Shown here: positions 33,254 to 37,020 of the stretch, one piece after another
Position numbering within the stretch: the first letter of the stretch is position 1
Layout: every line of letters starts with the position of its first letter
Origin: an uncultured Bacteroides sp.
GTDB taxonomy: Bacteria > Bacteroidota > Bacteroidia > Bacteroidales > Bacteroidaceae
DNA: 37,020 nt
Direction of reading: 5' to 3'
NCBI GenBank assembly: GCA_900553815.1
Contig: USEY01000036.1
Span: 1-37,020 of the forward strand
The notes under the pieces: generated by a model
Told to the model about the DNA's origin: nothing
What the model saw: the letters and a program-made list of their open reading frames with translations, nothing else
Databases searched by the model: none
Translations under genes and position numbers: made by a program

Positions 33254-34645
33254 ATGAAGAAACTTATCTTATTGTCGGCCGCCACTGTCCTGTTGGGCAG
33301 TTGCGGTGTGTACACCAAATACAAGCCTGCCACCGAGGTGCCTCAGGGCCTCTACGGCGAAGCGGCCGCCTCACTGACGGCCGACGGGCAGGCATCTGCG
33401 GAGCAATCCGAACCCGGCCTGGGCGGTCTGGACTGGAAGCAGTTCTTTACCGACCCGCAGTTGCAAGCCCTCATCGAACAGGGCCTGCAGCACAACACCG
33501 ACTACCTGTCGGCCCAGTTGCGCGTAGAGGAGGCCAAGGCCACCCTGCTTTCGGCCAAACTGGCTTTCCTGCCCTCCTTCGCCCTGTCGCCACAGGGCAC
33601 GGTGAGCAGCTTCGACGGCATGAAGGCTTCGCAAACCTACTCCCTGCCCGTCACTGCCAGTTGGGAACTGGACATCTTTGGCCGGATGCGCAACGCCAAG
33701 CAGCAAGCCAAGGCACTCTATGCCCAGAGCAACGACTACCGTCAGGCCGTACGCACCCAGCTCATTGCCGGCATTGCCAACACTTACTATACGTTGCTGA
33801 TGCTCGACGAGCAGCTGGAACTCTCCCGGCAGACCGAAGAGTCGTGGAAGGAAACCGTGGAATCTACCCGCGCCCTGATGAACGCTGGTCTGGCCGATGA
33901 GTCGGCCGTGTCGCAGATGGAAGCTGCCTACTATCAGGTTCAGACTTCGGTGCTCGACCTGAAGGAGCAAATCAACCAGGTGGAAAACAGCCTGGCCCTG
34001 TTGCTGGCCGAAACGCCCCGTCACTACGAGCGCGGCGCGCTCCAAGGGCAGCAGTTCCCCACCGACTTCTCCATCGGTGTACCCGTGCAGATGCTGTCGG
34101 CCCGTCCCGATGTACGTTCGGCCGAGCGTACGCTGGAGGCCGCCTTCTACGGCACCAATGCCGCCCGTTCGGCCTTCTATCCTTCCATTACCCTGAGCGG
34201 CAGTGCAGGATGGACCAACTCGGCAGGTTCCATGATTATCAATCCGGCCAAGTTTCTGGCTTCGGCAGTGGGTTCGCTCACCCAGCCGCTCTTTGCCCGC
34301 GGACAGCTGACGGCACAGCTCAAGATTGCCAAGGCACAGCAGGAAGAGGCTTCGCTGGCCTTCCAGCAGACGTTGCTCAACGCCGGCATCGAGGTGAACG
34401 ACGCCCTCACCGCCTGGCAGACCAGCACCGCCAAGTGCGAACTGCTGGACAAGCAGGTGGCTTCGCTGCAAAACGCCGTAAAGAGTACTTCACTGCTCAT
34501 GGAGCACGGCACCACCACCTATCTGGAGGTGCTTACCGCCAAGCAAAACCTGCTCTCGGCACAGCTGACCCAGACTGCCAACCGATTCACCGAGATACAG
34601 AGTCTGATAAACCTGTATAACGCATTGGGCGGAGGGCAGGAATGA
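33254..34645 (+). CDS. Outer-membrane efflux channel lipoprotein (TolC/NodT family)
   Basis: The 463-residue protein has a short lipoprotein signal (MKKLILLSAATVLLGSC, Cys17) and the two-repeat helical channel layout of TolC/OprM proteins: long helices around GLQHNTDYLSAQLRVEEAK, RTQLIAGIANTYYTLLMLDE, PDVRSAERTLEAAFYGTNAA and LEVLTAKQNLLSAQ, with short strand segments between. NodT-type lipid-anchored channels partner RND pumps. It starts 29 nt after the permease stop and is followed by a clear terminator, closing the three-gene operon. Confidence 0.94.
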   Translation: MKKLILLSAATVLLGSCGVYTKYKPATEVPQGLYGEAAASLTADGQASAEQSEPGLGGLDWKQFFTDPQLQALIEQGLQHNTDYLSAQLRVEEAKATLLSAKLAFLPSFALSPQGTVSSFDGMKASQTYSLPVTASWELDIFGRMRNAKQQAKALYAQSNDYRQAVRTQLIAGIANTYYTLLMLDEQLELSRQTEESWKETVESTRALMNAGLADESAVSQMEAAYYQVQTSVLDLKEQINQVENSLALLLAETPRHYERGALQGQQFPTDFSIGVPVQMLSARPDVRSAERTLEAAFYGTNAARSAFYPSITLSGSAGWTNSAGSMIINPAKFLASAVGSLTQPLFARGQLTAQLKIAKAQQEEASLAFQQTLLNAGIEVNDALTAWQTSTAKCELLDKQVASLQNAVKSTSLLMEHGTTTYLEVLTAKQNLLSAQLTQTANRFTEIQSLINLYNALGGGQE

Positions 34646-34700
34646 AGCCGTGGGTGTGAAAACTCTTTATACTTCATATATATATAAGCTTTAAAAAGCG

Positions 34701-34739
34701 GGGCTGTTCTGTAAAGTGATTTTAGGAACAGCCCTTTTT
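34701..34739 (+). terminator. Terminator of the RND efflux operon
   Basis: GGGCTGTTC (34701-34709) and its exact complement GAACAGCCC (34726-34734) form a 9-bp stem with a 16-nt loop, followed by TTTTT. It lies 55 nt after the stop at 34645. Confidence 0.88.
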
Positions 34740-34782
34740 GTGTGCGGCATGAACAAAAGGGTTTGTATGCGTGGCATGCACA

Positions 34783-34818
34783 TAAAAAAAGCGCCCTATG
34801 CTCACGCACAAGACGCTC
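34783..34818 (-). terminator. Weak terminator-like hairpin downstream of the CoA-transferase gene
   Basis: Read on the minus strand, AGCGTC and GGGCGCT can pair across a 16-nt loop with a mismatch, and a run of seven Ts follows (34794-34788). The stem is short, so this is a tentative call. It lies about 40 nt after the stop of the gene at 34858-36351. Confidence 0.4.
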
Positions 34819-34857
34819 TTATCAAATCATAGTCTCAATATGACAAGCTCAGTATTA

Positions 34858-36351
34858 TTAGTACTGAGACCAGTCTACGTTTCTCATGTCGCCGCTCTTG
34901 GCCAGTTCGGCGTGCATGCCCAGGGCAGCACGGATGGCGTGCGGAGTCTGCGATTTGCCGTCTGTCAGTTTCAGGTAGTCCCACATGATGTTCTTGTAGT
35001 CGGGGTGAACACAGTTCTCGATGATGAGCTGTGCACGTTCCTTCGGGCTCTTGCCGCGGAGGTCGGCTACACCCTGCTCGGTAACGATGATGTTGACATC
35101 GTGTTCAGAGTGGTCGGCGTGCGATACCATCGGCACGATGGCGCTGATTTTGCCTTCCTTGGCCACTGACGGGCAGGTGAAGATAGAGATATAAGCGTTG
35201 CGGGTAAAGTCGCCGCTACCGCCGATACCGTTCATCATCTTCGTTCCGCATATGTGTGTAGAGTTCACGTTGCCGTAGATGTCGGCTTCGATAGCTGTAT
35301 TGATGGAGATGACACCGAGACGACGGATGACTTCCGGGCTGTTGGAGATTTCCGACGGACGGAGAACCAGCTTGTCGCGGAAGAAGTCCATATCCTGGTA
35401 AACACCGTTCAGACAGTCGTTGGTAACGGTGAGCGAGCAGCCCGAAGCAAACTTCACGCGGCCGTCGCGGATAAGACCGATAACTGAGTTCTGGATAACT
35501 TCGGTGTAAACATCGAAGGCGGGGATGGTGGTGTCGCGTCCCAGTGCACCGAGCACGGCGTTGGCAATGTTGCCCACACCGCTCTGCAACGGCAGGAAGC
35601 TCTGCGGAATGATGCCGCGCTTCATGTCGTGAACCAGGAAGTCGGCCACGTTCTGACCGATTTTGTCGGTTACGGGGTCGGCAGCAGCAAACGAACGTGC
35701 TTCATCCGGCCAGTTTGTTTCTACCACGCCTACAATCTTCTTCGGGTCTACCTGGATATAGGGCAAGCCGATGCGGTCGTTGGGCTTGGTGATGGGGATT
35801 TCGCGACGGTAAGGCGGGTCGAGTGGTTCGTAAACGTCGTGCAGCCCCATGGCAGCCTTGCTGTGGGCAGCGTTCAGTTCCACGATAATCTTGTCGGCCA
35901 GGCGGCAAACGGTAGGAGCGATACCACCGGCAGCCGTCAGATAGATTTTGCCGTCTTCGGTCAGTTCGCAAGCTTCGATGATGGCCACGTCAACCTTGCC
36001 CATGAAGCCATAGCGCAGCTCCTGAGCCATCTGAGAGAGGTGGATGTCATTGTAAGCAATCTCGCCGTTGTTCACGGCCTTGCGGAAGTCGGGGTTCGTT
36101 GTATAAGGAGCACGGTAACGGATAGCTTTGGCGCGCGACAGGATACCGTCGCAGGCGTCGCCCGTAGAGGCACCGGTAAAGATACCAATCTGGAAAGGAT
36201 TTCCCTTGGCATGTTCTGCCTCGGCGATAGCTGCCAGTTCGTGTGTCACTGCCTTTGCTGTTCCGGCGGGTGTAAATCCGCTCAAACCAATGTTGTAGCC
36301 ATGCTTGATGAGGCTCGCAGCCTCTTCTGCTGAAATGTAATTAAATGCCAT
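34858..36351 (-). CDS. Acetyl-CoA hydrolase/transferase family protein (probable succinate/acetate CoA-transferase)
   Basis: The 497-residue protein belongs to the class I acetyl-CoA hydrolase/transferase family. The N-terminal half starts ISAEEAASLIKHGYNIGLSG, with GIFTGASTGDACDG. The catalytic Glu is expected at Glu284 in FDVYTEVIQNSVIGL, and the glycine loop GIGGSGDF that binds CoA lies in the C-terminal half. These enzymes exchange CoA between acetate, succinate or propionate. In Bacteroides such an enzyme fits the succinate/propionate fermentation route. The exact substrate pair cannot be decided from sequence. The gene has no partner subunit next to it, as expected for the single-chain type. 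Confidence 0.9.
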   Translation of the reverse strand: MAFNYISAEEAASLIKHGYNIGLSGFTPAGTAKAVTHELAAIAEAEHAKGNPFQIGIFTGASTGDACDGILSRAKAIRYRAPYTTNPDFRKAVNNGEIAYNDIHLSQMAQELRYGFMGKVDVAIIEACELTEDGKIYLTAAGGIAPTVCRLADKIIVELNAAHSKAAMGLHDVYEPLDPPYRREIPITKPNDRIGLPYIQVDPKKIVGVVETNWPDEARSFAAADPVTDKIGQNVADFLVHDMKRGIIPQSFLPLQSGVGNIANAVLGALGRDTTIPAFDVYTEVIQNSVIGLIRDGRVKFASGCSLTVTNDCLNGVYQDMDFFRDKLVLRPSEISNSPEVIRRLGVISINTAIEADIYGNVNSTHICGTKMMNGIGGSGDFTRNAYISIFTCPSVAKEGKISAIVPMVSHADHSEHDVNIIVTEQGVADLRGKSPKERAQLIIENCVHPDYKNIMWDYLKLTDGKSQTPHAIRAALGMHAELAKSGDMRNVDWSQY

Positions 36352-36476
36352 AATTATGTATTACTAAGTTCTTGAGTTCTTGCTTTCTCGGGAGTGGTGG
36401 AAGGCCTTGTCCGTGCCGTAGGGAAAAAAGCCGGGGCCGACGGGGCGGGAGAGGAGTCTGCATCCGTGCAGGGGTG

Positions 36477-36893
36477 TCAGTCGTATTTCCGCTCCAGTAT
36501 GACCGACCAGATGAAACCTTTCCTCACCTCCTGCGCCGAGCTGATGTCAATGTCGGCGGCCGGTCCGCAGTTGGGTTCGGGCGGAGATGCCGGCATGGGA
36601 GTGCCGGTGGTTGTGCGGTCCGAAGCCGTAGGCCGGTTGGTCTGGCTGGCAGGTCGTGCGGCAGCTTTCTGCTTCTTGTGTCCGGGCTTCGGGGTTGCCG
36701 GCTGCGGCCTGAGGATGTCAAACCATCCGCCTCCGCTTGTGTCGCCGCCCCAGTTCTCGGGCAACGGGCCGGGAGGAACAGATTCCTGAGGACCGGGCGC
36801 ATCCGTATCCTTCTTGCTGCCTGCCCTGGCCTGTTTCACCACGGCATATACAATGAAGGCAGCAACTATCAGATATTTGAATATCTCATCCAT
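36477..36893 (-). CDS. Small single-pass membrane protein, unknown function
   Basis: The 138-residue protein has an N-terminal membrane helix (MDEIFKYLIVAAFIVYAVVK), then a long Pro/Gly/Ala-rich low-complexity linker (about 25-105) and a conserved-looking C-terminal motif (DISSAQEVRKGFIWSVILERKY). I have the impression that this C-terminal motif recurs in small Bacteroidales membrane proteins of unknown role, but I cannot name a family. It lies 125 nt upstream of the CoA-transferase gene on the same strand and could be co-transcribed with it. A -7 box precedes its start. Confidence 0.72.
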   Translation of the reverse strand: MDEIFKYLIVAAFIVYAVVKQARAGSKKDTDAPGPQESVPPGPLPENWGGDTSGGGWFDILRPQPATPKPGHKKQKAAARPASQTNRPTASDRTTTGTPMPASPPEPNCGPAADIDISSAQEVRKGFIWSVILERKYD

Positions 36894-36920
36894 ATCCTCA
36901 GGTTACACATATTTCACCGC

Positions 36921-36953
36921 CAAAGGTAGTTATTTCTTCTGATAGAAGCCAAC
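36921..36953 (-). promoter_or_regulatory. Putative promoter of the small membrane protein gene
   Basis: On the minus strand GTTG (36953-36950), a 21-nt spacer and TACCTTTG (36928-36921) match the Bacteroides consensus with one mismatch. The -7 box is 28 nt before the ATG at 36893. Confidence 0.6.
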
Positions 36954-36967
36954 ATTTTGGTCATGAA

Positions 36968-37003
36968 AAAAGGGCAGCTTCACAGCTCCCCTTAATTTTT
37001 TTA
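36968..37003. terminator. Terminator-like hairpin at the right edge
   Basis: AAGGG-C-AGCT (36970-36979) pairs with AGCT-C-CCCTT around a 4-nt loop, flanked by an A-run on the left and a T-run on the right (AATTTTTTT). It could end transcription in either direction, most likely that of a gene lying beyond the window on the right. Confidence 0.65.
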
Positions 37004-37020
37004 ACCTAAACCTTAACTAT

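Overview
The window looks like the chromosome of a gut Bacteroidales bacterium, most likely Bacteroides or Phocaeicola. Three things suggest this: Bacteroides-type promoters (TTTG, 19-21 nt, TAnnTTTG) precede many genes; several genes belong to families typical of the order (DUF4271, DUF4884, a tricorn-like S41 protease, lipoproteins with acidic residues after the lipidated Cys); and the gene order DUF4271 - hemD - rnpA - yidD - tatD - tyrS is familiar from this group. The species cannot be fixed from the sequence alone.

Layout. 1-52: 5' part of a tRNA-Gln(UUG), minus strand, cut by the window edge. 234-8955, plus strand: a periplasmic tricorn-like protease, a helix-hairpin-helix/beta-barrel protein with an apparent 1-nt frameshift, a LOG-family protein, a DUF4271 membrane protein, a uroporphyrinogen-III synthase-like protein, rnpA and yidD. 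9137-15702: an unrecognised protein, a TatD-family hydrolase, tyrS, a DUF4884 lipoprotein, rubrerythrin, nadB and a small two-helix membrane protein. 15707-24380: an accessory lipoprotein island (below). 24841-28686: lpdA, a D-Ala-D-Ala carboxypeptidase (PBP4 class) and an AraC regulator. 28896-34645: a tripartite RND efflux operon divergent from the AraC gene. 34858-36893: an acetyl-CoA hydrolase/transferase and a small membrane protein.

The most interesting part is 15.7-24.4 kb. A tyrosine recombinase gene lies inside a 1,567-bp segment bounded by 22-bp perfect inverted repeats. Each end has the form of a tyrosine-recombinase crossover site: 8-bp arms around a 7-bp spacer (GTTAC-N7-GTAAC). 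Inside the left end a consensus Bacteroides promoter points outward to the left. Inversion would place it about 130 nt upstream of a collagen-repeat surface lipoprotein gene (20457-23021), which shows no promoter in the present orientation. The segment plus the collagen-like gene sits between two minus-strand lipoprotein genes (called A2 and B2 here) that are homologous to an adjacent A1-B1 operon. I infer that an A2-B2 operon was split by insertion of a phase-variable module, which may now toggle between B2 (left) and the collagen-like lipoprotein (right).

A second unexplained signal is four intergenic arrays of direct repeats with an exact 22-bp period (3570-3679, 12117-12226, 20058-20167, 24560-24647). 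They share a TAGC-plus-palindrome core (AGTTAACT or TCTTAAGA), occur in both orientations, and one lies inside the invertible segment.
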